From contig NW_025776241.1 in NCBI RefSeq assembly GCF_021130785.1, positions 124,001 to 188,000 of the forward strand: 64,000 nucleotides of DNA, read 5' to 3'. The notes under the pieces are model-generated. The model ran no database searches and was not told where the DNA came from. It saw only the letters and a program-made list of their open reading frames with translations. Shown here piece after piece: positions 44,218-55,329 of this stretch; positions within the stretch are counted from its first letter, which is position 1, and each line of letters opens with the position of its first letter. The DNA comes from Homalodisca vitripennis. Its lineage: Eukaryota > Arthropoda > Insecta > Hemiptera > Cicadellidae. A program made the position numbers and the translations under genes.

Positions 44218-45374
44218 GAACATAGCTGCTCTAAAGCACCATGCTACTCAAAATAACAATAATGCATTTTTTGGCACAACAATGTTTTTAGACATAATTC
44301 TTACGTGGTGCAAGATTGTTAACGTAAAGAACCCCTTCAAAGGTGTGAGGTTTAATGATAAGTTTTGTAATCCAGTGCAAACCTTGACAGATGAAAGCGT
44401 GTTATAATTTAATGAAGTTTGTTGAGTGGTTAGAAGCATGGGACAGCTTGCCAGTTCAAGGGGAGGAAACGGGTAATAGAAGGAAACGAAATGGTAAACT
44501 CACTTTGGAGACACTGAAACTGCCTTGGTTCACAGTGTAAAGACTATAATAGTTGTAATTAAGTACTTATTAAATAGTTTTAAGTATAAATATGTACTAA
44601 TAGGTAAATTTCAAACAGATAACTTAGAAGCGAGGTTTGGGCAGTACAGACAAATGTGCGGAGGATGCTACAATAATTCTGTTGTACAAGTTCTTGAGGC
44701 AGAAAAAAAAACTGAAAGCTGTCAGCCTAATAAAGGTTGTATCTGCTTCTAATAAGATATTTGAGATCAAAGATTTATTTATTACAGACCAAGACCTTGT
44801 TGAAGAAAGTGATAGTTTTGATTTTAATAATATTGATTTTGAAAATGTAATTACAGCATCAAATGATGTTGCCATCTCAGAGAATGACTTAGTAGCCTTA
44901 GTTTACATAGGTGGGTACATATGTTTAAAAATGCTAAAATCGAATACTTGTAAACAATGTTAAAAATGCTTTGTAGAATACAAAGAGCTAGTCTCTAGCA
45001 ACAATGTGTACAGTTCTTATCTACAGGTCATTGACAGGGGAAGTTTGAAGTACCCATCTAGTTTAGTTGTAAATATTTTAGCTGATTGTCTTAAACTCTT
45101 TAAACTTGTTGTAAGCGACAGGTATGAAAAAATGTTTCTAATGTTAAAACAACAGAGAAAAGTTTTGAGCAATTTAATGTTAGATCACCTTAGTCTCTCA
45201 TACATTTTTCCATGTAAAACTTGTTCTGTTAGTTCTTTGATTTATGTAAAAAAGTGCATAAATATCTTTACTGATATTCTTTTAAATAACTATAGCAAAC
45301 AAACTAGGGGAAAAATTGTAGAAAAGGAGCGTGGCAAATGTAAAAAAAGAAAGATTAATAAGTTAAGCCAATAA
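44218..45374 (+). pseudogene. P-element transposase, C-terminal part
   Basis: The sequence resumes as KNIAALKHHATQ, FLDIILTWCKIVNVKNPFKG, WLEAWDSLP and GKLTLETLKLPW, then the family's FKQTDNLEARFGQYRQMCGG (44620-44680), YNNSVVQVLEAEKKLK and LVALVYIGGYICLKMLK (YIxGY-type C-terminal motif). The last open stretch 45006-45374 ends with a Lys-rich tail. Several stops and shifts. Together with 34205-34410 and 40556-41784 it reconstitutes the order of a THAP9/P transposase. Confidence 0.85.
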
Positions 45375-45574
45375 ATAGTAACGTTTATAATAAGAATAAC
45401 TTTTGTATTGCTTATTCCATTTACCTAATAATTCCAAATGAATTAAATATTTATGTACTATGATGAAGTATTTGTGCTAAAGGGATACTCCTGAGATAGG
45501 ATAACTACCTTTACCTGTTATGCTGAAATATTGATAAGTTTCATGGTGAGTCCTGGTGGCCAATGCTATTCTTA

Positions 45575-45654
45575 CGAGACGAGCTCTGCTCGCCCGCCCC
45601 TTACTGTGACGTCACAACATGAGCAGCGCGGCCTGGGATTCTAGTGTGGCCTTG
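45575..45654. repeat. P-element terminal block, 3' side
   Basis: GCCCGCCCCTTACTGTGACG through CTAGTGTGGCCTTG. Related to the blocks at 32062-32172 (inverted) and 61978-62096 (same orientation) but with a 3' variant interior. Confidence 0.75.
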
Positions 45655-45660
45655 CCTGGG

Positions 45661-46194
45661 CCTTCAGACGTGATGCAGCCCCACACCATTACAGAATCGC
45701 CACCCTGTTGCACAGCAGGAGCAACGCATGAAGGCAAACATTTTTCTGTTTTTTAACGCCTGACACGAATTTTTCGCCGTGGAAACAGTTCGAATCTGCT
45801 TTCATCAGAGAAAATAACCCTCTGTCAAGCTTCTTTTAGCCAACCTCGGCGTTCTTTGCACCAAATCTTGAGTCGTTTTTGTGCCAAAGGGTTGAGCAAA
45901 GGCCTGCGAATAGCAAAGAATGATTGCATACCTTTTTCACGCAGTCGATTTGAGACAGATGCAGTGCCTATGTCGTATGAAGGGTCTTCTTTCTTCATTA
46001 GACTTAATAAATCACTAACACTCGCTCGTCTGTTGCGTGATATTTTTACGAGCTTACGGTCTCTGCGTTCTGTAGTTTTCCGAGGGCGTCCACTCCTAGG
46101 AGCTTGAAGAACGGTACCACTTTCATTAAAACGTTTCACTGTGTTCTCAACACAAGTTTTAGACACGCTTAATGCACTTCCGATTGCTCGGTAG
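45661..46194 (-). pseudogene. Tc1-like transposase, N-terminal and central part
   Basis: The part 46190-45825 carries the HTH pair: YRAIGSALSVSKTCVENTVK, GRPRKTTERRDRKLVKI and the second HTH RASVSDLLSLMKKED. After a frameshift near 45840 come VIFSDESRFELFPRRK (first catalytic Asp) and VMVWGCITSEGPG (45690-45661), which meets the P element. The C-terminal part is at 31647-32061. Upstream it is interrupted by a solo LTR at 46195-46813. Confidence 0.88.
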
Positions 46195-46813
46195 TGTTGT
46201 ATAGTAACATTATTTTGTAATAATATTAGTATGTAAGATCATGTAGCCATGATTGTATGTATTATTCAATGTGTATCAATAACTGTAATAGTGTTAGCGT
46301 GAGAAGAGTAGACGTTAGATAAGTAATAGATATACAACATTATCATTAACAAATTGTCACTGCTCACACAGCAATCTACAGATCATTAGCACTTTGGACA
46401 ATGATATGTACAGAGCGATAATCGCTTTTAATGGGCTGTGTTATGCCCTGCGAGGCGCAGAGTAGTCATCAGTCTCCGCTGACTGCACAGTGAGGAACGG
46501 TCTCGGTGTTGGGATCAGTCTCCGCAGACTGCACAGCGAGGAACCGGCCGCGGTAGTAGGCAGAATAGTTAGATGTTGGAATTGTGAAACATAAGTACCA
46601 CAAAGTATAGTGTTAATAGTTTATTCTCAGTAGTAATTTTATACAGGTGTTTTCATTTTACGTGTTGGGAACAGAGTTGTGCCAAGTGACTATTTTCAAT
46701 AAACTTATTTTAACCCGATGTACTGAGTCATCTCTTGAGTTCCTACTCTTCAAGGTGAACATTGTTACGGGTTATCTAGCCACTCGGGTAGCCCGCTAAC
46801 CGTCTCCGCAACA
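46195..46813 (+). mobile_element. Solo LTR (Gypsy/BEL-like)
   Basis: The 619-bp segment begins TGTTGTATAG and ends CTCCGCAACA, so it has the TG...CA ends with a 5-base inverted TGTTG/CAACA. It contains AATAAA near 46698 followed by a GT-rich stretch, as in an LTR polyadenylation region. Flanks GTAG and ATAG could be a 4-bp duplication with one change. It sits between codons 17 and about 20 of the Tc1 transposase. It contains two imperfect copies of a CAGTCTCCGC-x-GACTGCACAG unit (46466 and 46510). No internal retroelement sequence is present. Confidence 0.75.
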
Positions 46814-46853
46814 ATAGGGCATTGCGGTCTTGTGCATACCAATTATTTGCCAT
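46814..46853 (-). pseudogene. Tc1-like transposase, start codon segment
   Basis: ATG at 46853 gives MANNWYAQDRNALL, which leads into YRAIGSALSV across the solo LTR. Short N-terminal tail of the same Tc1 gene. Confidence 0.6.
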
Positions 46854-46879
46854 TATGAACATCAACACTTGATCGCCCC

Positions 46880-47567
46880 ATGAATCACGAAAACAAGTTC
46901 ACAAAATGTCGAGGAAAAAGTAAGGTTATGAACAAGAGTTAAGCAAACACCAAAACAATGACAGCTGTGCAGTATTGGCTGTTTTCTCTCAGCCAGGACA
47001 CGAGAAATCCGGTGGTACCAACCGCTACGCTCTAACTCGCTCCGTTTAGAAGTTACACTGTATCAAAGATAGCGAATTTTCTGTTTGAAATTTTAAAATA
47101 CAAAAGTAAGTTTCACCAGTTGTCAAATGAGTACAGAATTTTTGTATATAATTCGAAATGAATTTTTAAATTTCTGATGTTATACGGAATTTAAAAATAA
47201 ATTATGAACGTGATCGGACATTAGTATTTCTTGTCAAATATTTTTGTCTTAAAAACAGGGGTTTCCTAAAAATGTGTTGGAGGGCTAATTTGTTTATATT
47301 TTTTTAACCCTTTCCGATCTGTATTGTGTCTTTAGGAAATGTCCTCTCGGGTCTGTTGGCCGCAGCCATTTATCAGCTAGGTCGGTGACATTCCACATGG
47401 GTTTGTACTCCCCAGTCTATTGGCCAGCTGTGCTGGCCATGGCTGCCGCGCAGTCAACTCTGAACAAACAACGCCATTGCACCCAGCCAGTTTGAGCCTA
47501 TTTTTATACTTACCTCGTATTGAGGACAAGGTAAGGGGTTTTTAAAAATTAAAAGGGCAAGTGGGTT
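46880..47567. other. No gene; possible piggyBac-type end at 47304
   Basis: AT-rich DNA. TTAACCCTTTCCGATCTG starts at 47304 and has the TTAA-CCC form of a piggyBac end, but no partner end was found in the window. I could not identify the right terminus of the Tc1 element here. Confidence 0.4.
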
Positions 47568-50142
47568 TTAACCCTCCAATGGTTTCACTGTATTATACCT
47601 GGTGGTTCAGCCTATTTTGTGCATTCTGCAGACGTTTTTAAAAAAATTCCAAAAAATATATTTTTTTATTTGGGTAAGCAGTATTATATATCATTTTTGT
47701 TCAGGAAATTCTAAAGAATTATAAAATATGGTAAAAAAATTACTTACCATGTATTTGTCATTGTTCATTTCTGGAGAGAAGAAGAAGAATTGCAAAATGT
47801 AAAAAAAACTTTTACTTTTTCACTCTTACAAAATAAAAACTAAACACTTTTTAGTATTTCTGAAATAGCCAGTTTAACACCCAGTGTATTACTGAATAAG
47901 AAAATATCAACTTTTATGAACTTATTTACAAAAACAAAAAATATATGTACAAAAAAATTAAATATGTGCACGTTTGTGGAAACCGTTCATTCTGACGAAC
48001 TCCCACTGCCAGGTGCTGCACTTTTTCCTACCTCCCTTCTTGGGTCTCCAGAAGTGTTGTAGTTGTGGTAGCACTCCCTGTGACTCCACAATTACAACCT
48101 GGACACCAGAACCTGGACCTCCCCCTTTTTTTTTCAGTGGTTTTGCAAACCACACACAAGTCCACTCTGACTTGCCGGGCAATTTATCAAGTTTATGGCT
48201 TCCATCTCCAGCAGGACCAGGAGCATGCACAGGATCTTCTTCGATTGCTGCCAAAGATTCCACTACACTAATTATAAAATCTCTCTGCGTTGCATAGGCT
48301 TGTCCGTGTTTAGTTTGTAAAGCACGTACGCATTGAAGAGAGCAATGTCAATGATGTTGAAAAAAATCTTTTTCCAATATTTTGTAGTGTGGCGGTTGCA
48401 GGAGTTATGGTACACTGCCTTATCACTGGCATCCACACCACCCATATACTGATTGTACTTGTGAATAACAATAGGCTTTACCCCTCTAATATTAGTTTTT
48501 TTACTCTGCACTACTTTATCTTCAGCATGGGTAGCCGTAGAAATGAGAATGACAGGTTTTCGCGTTGCTGTTTGTCTAAAGTTTACAACTAACACATCTC
48601 CTTGCCTGAAATATAAACTTTCCCTAGCAGGTAACTTGGCTTTTTTTCACAGTTTCTGGTAAATATTTAGACCTAATATATGTATAGTTCCTGTTAGGTA
48701 GGTATTTCTGTCCATGAGTTTGCGAGCTAGTGGTATTTTAGTATAAAAGTTATCAGTAAATAAGTGATGACCTTTATCTAGCAATGCACTTTTTTCCATG
48801 ACCTCAAATATAACTCTTTCTGTAAAAGGCTGGTCATTCTCAGTTGCTAAATAATCTTTTCCACTATAAAGCTCAATGTGATGTACATAATTTGTTTGGC
48901 TGTCGCAACACTCAAATTTTTTTATGCCATATTGTTTGTGTTTTTTATTTGGCATGTACATAATAAATGGGCATCTGTTTTTTCATACCTATAAGACTTT
49001 CGTCAATGCAAACATTTTGCCAAGGATGAAATAATTTTTTAAAAATACTGTTGAAATGATCCAAGAAAAAATCTTACTTTGATCCAAGGATCATAGCCCG
49101 GCTCACCTTTGCGAACTCCTTCTCTAGCTGTAAGGTGAAAGTTAGACAAAATTAATTCAAATCTGTTTACATCCATTGTTTTTGGAAAAGAAGGAATTTG
49201 TGTTGAGAACGCCTTGTGTCCCAAAAAGCCCTCCTAGGCTTAGTACTGTCACCATTCAAACCCATGTTTATCAACAGAGAAAAAAAAAACTTTTTCATTT
49301 CAGTGTGTGACACATCAAACCATTTTTTTTAATCCTACTAAACCGTTTCAATCGTGCCAGAGTTTCTTTTTCTTTCAATAATTTTATTAGCATACTTATT
49401 AGTTTGGTCAACAACAGTAATCCAAAAATTAGCAGTAAAAAATAGCAATGCATAGGAGATGGGTGGACTGTTTCTTCTGGGTAAGGTATGCCTAGGACCT
49501 GGTTGTCTCACTCTAAAATTTGGGCCTATATCTAATTCTGGCTCAGGTGGATATGCTCGTAACCAAGGAGTCAAAACAGGAATGTTTTTGAGGGGTAGTA
49601 GGCCTAGGCATCAAAGGGCTTGGAGGATCATTAGTCCACATCTTCCCTATCTGAAGTTTCCATTTCATCAATATCCGGAACGTACTCCTCTTCACTTCCA
49701 GACGAAAAATCCAGTAAATCAAAGTCCGAAGGCACATCTTCAGCTCCAATGTCACTTTCACCATCACTCGAATCAATTAGATGATTATCTAACTCTCTGT
49801 CAATCTCACTTGTATGTAAATTATCCATTTTCAATCACTATGAACACAATACTAACCTCAACTAGTCAACGTGACCGCGAGAGCGCATGTAAACAACGAC
49901 GGCGCGAACAGCTGGTAGTTTTTGTATTGTAATATTTTTGTCTAGTCACCGTCAGGAGCATAGAATGTTCACTAAATGAAGAGCGAAATCAGCTGTTTTT
50001 AAACGATACCAAATACAACATGTTTAGAGAAAGAAGGACACATGAAATATTGAAAATAAACAATTGACGACGCATCGGCAATGAACCACCGCAGTTACGT
50101 TAATGCTGCCGACGCGTCGGCAATAAACCATCGGAGGGTTAA
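47568..50142 (-). mobile_element. piggyBac element with both ends
   Basis: TTAA at 47568-47571 and 50139-50142 flank inverted ends CCCTCCAATGGTTT and CCCTCCGATGGTTT. The right subterminal region carries a direct repeat GACGCRTCGGCAAT at 50068 and 50110. Size 2.6 kb. The single gene is on the minus strand. Confidence 0.92.
47958..49834 (-). pseudogene. piggyBac transposase, at least five frameshifts
   Basis: The start MKMDNLHTSEIDRELDNHLI leads into an acidic region (SGSEEEYVPDIDEMETSDRE). Then come WLRAYPPEPELDIGPNFRVR, TKPRR...GHKAFSTQIPSFPK, FELILSNFHLTAREGVRKGE, MYMPNKKHKQYGIKKFECCD, GHHLFTDNFYTKIPLARKLM (Asp of DNFYT), VIHKYNQYMGGVDASDKAVY (Asp of GGVD) and KKIFFNIIDIALFNAYVLYK. A C-terminal zinc block, CVVC...WCPGCNCGVT, is in a shifted frame at 48180-48090. 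Close relative of the gene at 55330-57117 (same MYMPNK, DNxYT, WCPGCNCG motifs). Confidence 0.9.
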
Positions 50143-50334
50143 ATGACAAGAATGTAATTGACTTATAAAATTAAAGTCCCAGGCTTTACAATATACAGTA
50201 AGTATTTAGAATAAAATAAAATAAGTACATACATTTATAATTAATGTTAAAAAACTAGTTTAAAAAGTTGGAAAAAATTTGTACATTTTCTTTTGGCAAT
50301 TGAATAGAAATTAATTTTTAAAATTTTTTCAGTG

Positions 50335-50648
50335 TGATATATCTCAAAGCACATTCCGGCACATAGTCCAGGCTTGTTTTGACAGGTTTTACAAAAGAAT
50401 TTGGTACGTTTTATAGCTCCTGGTGTGTTCCTGTCACTGCACAGTCTTTCGTTTGTCTATTTTCAAGTGGGTACATCAAGTGGAGTGTTCCGTCTAATCG
50501 CTGATCTTCTATTATGTCTGATGGTCTGCGTTTGTTGTTGTTTTTTACTGCTGCTGTTGATTGTTTGACAAGTTTCTTCCTAAATTGTCTTTGTTGCACT
50601 TGTTCTTTTTTTGGCTTGTTGATGTTAAATAAGATCAACGAATTGACT
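50335..50648 (-). pseudogene. PGBD4-like piggyBac transposase, C-terminal remnant
   Basis: Minus strand: DPIVNSLILFNINKPKKEQV, QRQFRKKLVKQ, a RLDGTLHLMYPLENRQTKDC stretch and, in another frame, FFCKTCQNKPGLCAGMCFEI then YHTEKI. That C-x2-C...LC-x4-CF-x-x-YH ending is typical of PGBD4-type piggyBac proteins. The remnant is cut at 50651 by the left end of the X2 element, so it was probably the target of that insertion. Confidence 0.7.
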
Positions 50649-50651
50649 ATG

Positions 50652-51000
50652 GGGTCATTCCATGTCAAATCACCCAGTAAATAATTAATTTGACACCCAC
50701 CTCTTTAGATTTTGATGAAACTTGGCACAATTGTTGCATTTGCTATCCTATTGATAAATACCAAATTTTTTTCTCTATCTCTTATAGTTTTTTTTCTACA
50801 AATTTTTTAAATTTCTTAATTTAACGCGATTTTAGGCCTCGGATTTCGCGTCTTGCAATGTAACTTGTAGCTTAAAAAATTAATATCTTGAAAACTAATT
50901 GAGATATCACCATGAAACTTTGCATAATATTTAATTAATATATTTAAAATAAAGAAACAATACATTCACTAACCTATCTCAAATCCAAAAAATAATAAAA
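50652..51000. repeat. X2 left long terminal repeat
   Basis: Begins GGGTCATTCCATGTCAA like the X1 ends, then diverges into its own family sequence. The same block recurs in direct, not inverted, orientation at 59617-59925. Confidence 0.8.
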
Positions 51001-51141
51001 ATATTATTATATTATTATTATATTATATTATTATATTAAAAATATTAACAAGAGTCAATTTTCTCTGACTCAGTGATTGTGTAAAACTAAGTGATTAGGC
51101 TAGTTACAGGTTGTACCTATTTTTCTTCTTGGACTTTTAAA

Positions 51142-52670
51142 ATGGGGTAAGCGGAAATCAAAACGACAAATCCTCAAGCTTGTAGCATTGGACTAGTTAA
51201 ACAATCAGACTGTTTTCAGACAACTTATACACTTTCCAAAAAATTACAATCTGTATCAGAATTAACTGAGGAAGAAAAAGAATTAATTCAACTTAGATCT
51301 GGAATCAATTTAATTGAATATAAAAATGTTAGTTCCCATCACAGCTACTACTTTCTCAATGTGTTTGAAAAATATCAAACAGTATGCATAGATCCATTAA
51401 AAAAACACAAAAAGCCAATAAAAAGGTAACTAAGAAGTGTATCTTTAAGTTTTTCAAAACAATTGTGTAAAAAAAATATTTTTATTAAACCTGGACAAAA
51501 GATAAGCCCTTCATGTCGAAACTTCTGTGAAGAAAAAACTAAAATCACTGAAAATGAATCTGATGACGAACTAATGATTGAATTTGATTCATTTAAATCT
51601 AGAAATGTCTCACTTTCACAAACAAATGCAGTCTTAGATGATTTGGGTAACTCCAATTAAACTCCATAATTTGTCATCACATAGTAAGGGATCGTATTAC
51701 AAAAGAAAAGTTGAAAAAGTAACAAAAGAAATAAAGAAAAAATCTCCAAAGCTCTAGATTATGACATTGAAATGTCAGAAGACGAAAAAGAAGATGAAAG
51801 AAATGTTATGAAAATGCAGATTTTTATAAGCTCGTGGGCCTTTTAAAAGAAATACTTATGTCTGTTGGGAGATTCCAAAAAGTCCAGATTCTGACTTTGG
51901 TGCCAGAATCTTTGAGCCAGAAAAACGTTGCTACAGAATTTCAGGTGACCGAATATATGGTAAAACAAGCAAGAACACTTAAACGAGAGAAAGGTATCCT
52001 TGCTATCCCTGACCCTAAAGAAGATAACACACTCTCCGAAAACACAGTTAAACTTGTGACAAAGTGATGAGGATTCAAGAGTTTTACCCGGAGCAAAAGA
52101 TAAAGTGAGCATTAAAAAAATATTTATATGCAAAAAAGACTTATTCTCAGTAATTTGAGAGAGCTTTACTCTTGTTTTAAATGGGAATGCCCCGACTTGA
52201 AAATAGGATTCTCGAAATTTTCCAGTTTAAGACCAAAGTGGTGTGTCCTTGCTGGGTCAGGAAGTACCCATACAGTATGTGTATGCAGCATACACCAGAA
52301 TGTGAAATTGTTACTAGATGCTGTAAAAATTGAAGAAAGTTACAAAGATTTGATCAAGATGTTGGTTTGTAATGTTGAAAACAGTGAGTGTATGCTACGC
52401 CATTGTTACAACTATCCGTCTGATGATGCCCTGATTGAATACTTAACTGCAAAATTGAGCGAAGGTTATGATTTAGAAGAAGAAATAATTATAAGCCAAT
52501 GGGTTAATACTGACAGGACAGAAATGGTTAAGCAATCAATCAGCGTTGAAGACTTTATTTCTTTACTGAGAAAATCTGTAGAAAACCTAATCCCACATTC
52601 ATATATTACAAAATCACAGTCTAAAACTTTCAAAAAACTGAAAGAAGATCCGCCTTTGAATACAGCAATT
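51142..52670 (+). pseudogene. X2 transposase-like protein, N-terminal and central part
   Basis: From about 51142: KTTNPQACSIGLVKQSDCFQ, LTEEEKELIQLRSGINLIEY, FIKPGQKISPSCRNFCEE (Cys block). Next is an HTH-like stretch (KVQILTLVPESLSQKNVATE, VTEYMVKQARTLKREKGI), then a clean 189-codon segment (52128-52670). That segment has MQKRLILSNLRELYSCFKW, LRPKWCVLAGSGSTHTVCVC, SIHQNVKLLLDAVKIEESYK, CMLRHCYNYPSDDALIEYL, WVNTDRTEMVKQSISVEDFI and NTAI, ending at the DUF7869 element. It resumes at 59084 as VVMDFSENYS. Same order as X1. Several frameshifts in the first half. Confidence 0.82.
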
Positions 52671-55329
52671 GAAGACCCCCGTGCAAGATTCAGGTAGCTC
52701 CAAAAACAATAATTTTTCAGTAAATTTGGTTACATTTAAGCCTTATTTTACACAAATGTTTCAAAAATACTTCTTAAAATGAGTAACATAGCAACAATCG
52801 GCCATATAAAAATGGAGTTGTCTGGTTTTTTGCCCCGAACACCTTTGGTTTTCAGGGTTAGTAATAAAAAACTATACTATTTTCTTAATAAAATGATAAT
52901 TTATTGCACTAAAACATTTAAACATTGTATTAGATGAATATGTCAGATTATTTAGATAAAAAAGAGCATTTTAAGTTGTTTGATTACTTCATTGTTAGGC
53001 TTATCAACTCAGTTATCACTGTCCTCCCCACTTAGTTCACCAATTTTACTAGGTACTTCATTATCACTGGACTTTAATGTGCTGTAGAACCATTGGCAAT
53101 CTTGAGGAACATACTTTGCTGCAAGTTGAAGAACATCATTGTACTTGTTTCTCTTGGTACCTAATGCTTCATGATACAAAATATTATTAGGATCCGGTAG
53201 TGAAAAACTTGGACCTTTTTTCTCTAACATGAAAGCATCTTTAATCAAAGATGATGCTGTGGTACTACATAACATTTCATTTGTATTGTATTCAATACAC
53301 CTGTACTTAGAGATTGTAAATTTCACACCTTTCTTAACTTTTCTGGCTTTAATTTGTTTGCTTGATTGACCACTGTCATTTACTACAGCATAGACTGTAT
53401 TTAGTTTTAGAAATGTGTCACTGAAATGTTCTGAGAAGTTCTTAAACATATACTGGCCTGTGTTGACAACTAAGAACTTTTCTGAAGCTTTTTGAACCAT
53501 ATGTTTATAGTCTTCGGGTATATATACCCTTTCTATTTTCCGCCTTTCTTTCTCGATTACTCCAAAAGTGCGGTCTCATGGTAGGTAACTGTGACCTGGT
53601 TCAGGATATCTGTGTATTATCCTATTGAATCTTTTATAGCCTTTCACAAGTGTGTACAGATGTTGGAGTAATACATAATTTTTATTTTGCGCTGAGCAGT
53701 TGTCTGAAAATATGTATAATGTTTTTATATTTTCATCTACTTCATTCTTTAAAAAGTGATCAATTATACTAATGACTTCATTTTGCCTCTTTTTACCAGT
53801 TGTTTCATCAAACATAAAACAATAAGACTTCCCCTTTTTAGCTGAACATATTGTAAAGTTGTAGACCCACTGTCTTTTATAAAACACATCCCCGCTAGGA
53901 ACGGAAAGTAAAGGCATATTTTGCTGAAAATCAAATGAAATCAATTCAACGTCATCTTTTTCTTTAGCCACAGTTGACAGTTTTTGCAAATCATTGTAAA
54001 ACTCACCAGCCTTCCTCAAGTGTATTTCCTTTTTTAATTTAAGTTCTTGTAAAATTATTGGGTCTTTTTATAATTTCATTCCATTTTCTAGCTGGTCACA
54101 AGTCTGACACGTATCATACCTTGGTGCACCAAAGTGCAGATTGTATTGTTCATTGAAATGACGGCAATAAAAGTCGTATGATACAACTGGCTTGCACTGT
54201 TCACCTTTATTTAATTTGTCATAAATTTGTGGTTAGTAATTTTTTAAGTAAAGTTTATGCATTTTGCTTAAACTTAAGTCAGGTGAGAGTTATTTAACAT
54301 TAGGGTTTTTGTTTCTACTGTAATGTGAACTTCTTGATGGAAAACTTTGTATATGCTCATCAATATTTTTAATATTTTCCAATGGAATTTTATTAGGCCT
54401 GTTATGGTGTTTCCCGCGATTGTCTGTAGGTATTGGGTTCGCATCTTGTAAGTTACGTATAATTCTTTCAACTCTTTTCTTTTTGCACACAATTTGCTCA
54501 AAAATACCCAACTTTATTTTGTAATTACACGAGTAAGCTCGTTGTTGTCCTTTACCAGTTTTTGGCCTACGTCTCTGAATGGTTACTAACGAAATAAGAC
54601 CACTGATGTAAATGTCTTGCTTTTCTCTACTCGATATAGTATTGAAGTTATTCAAAATGTCATGTTTGATGTTGTCAGAGATTTTTGAAAAGCATTTATT
54701 CCTACACTGGCAATTAGGACCTGTTGTGCGAACAGGAATAACATTTCCTAAAGAATTTACATTCTCAACACCGCTAGCTCTCTGTTTTTTATAAGTGTTC
54801 CTTTTCCATTGCGACTCATTCCTTTGACGTTTCCTACTCTTACTATTTGTTTTTTTAATTAGAGACTCGCTATTATTATCATTTAAGTTTGATGTAGAAC
54901 AAGCTATAGGTTGAATTAACCCTCTAAGTGGCGGTCATTTGTGGTCTCAGTGGCAGGCCGTTTTCGGGTAAATTGCCGTGATCGTTAAACTTATTTTTAG
55001 AAAATATTGTCTAAGTGATTACTTATCAACATTATATATTTTTGTTTTCCTTATGATCTACAGAATAAGAATAAATATATTATTTGGTTCCTTACCTGTA
55101 TTTTCAGATGAATATCTTTGTAGATGTGTAAAGATTTTGTTTTTGAAAAAATATATTTTGAGTTCTACTGTCCGTCACTTTGAAACTACTGGAGCTACAA
55201 AATAATGTCAAATGCACAGAATATACAAAATTTTATTCTAAACAAATTACTTTTTATAATTTTTTTTTCTATTTACAATAACAAAAAAGTTATATGGGAA
55301 AAACTACATCTATGTACAAACTGATCTTT

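Larger units (their letters stand above)
32062..45654 (+). mobile_element. P-superfamily element with novel-looking ends, hosting three other TEs
   Basis: Inverted ends TCAAGGCCACACTAG (32062) and CTAGTGTGGCCTTG (ending 45654) continue into a further ~10 bp of similarity (ATCCCAGGCC). A 6-bp duplication CCTGGG lies at 32056-32061 and 45655-45660, and its removal rejoins the Tc1 gene in frame. The only gene with the element's own coverage is a THAP9/P-type transposase on the plus strand (34205-45374, in pieces). Subtracting a PF20700 element, a LINE and a piggyBac leaves about 3.0 kb, close to the usual P-element size. Confidence 0.8.

Noticed and set aside
47080..47300. Right terminal repeat of the Tc1 element
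   Set aside because: No reverse complement of CAGTGCTTACAAAAAG was found here; the right boundary of Tc1 remains unknown.
47974..48297. Plus-strand frame with Pro-rich sequence
   Set aside because: Shadow of the piggyBac zinc-domain region on the minus strand.
50990..51050. TATTATTA run as a regulatory element
   Set aside because: Simple-sequence expansion within the X2 terminal repeat; no further support.
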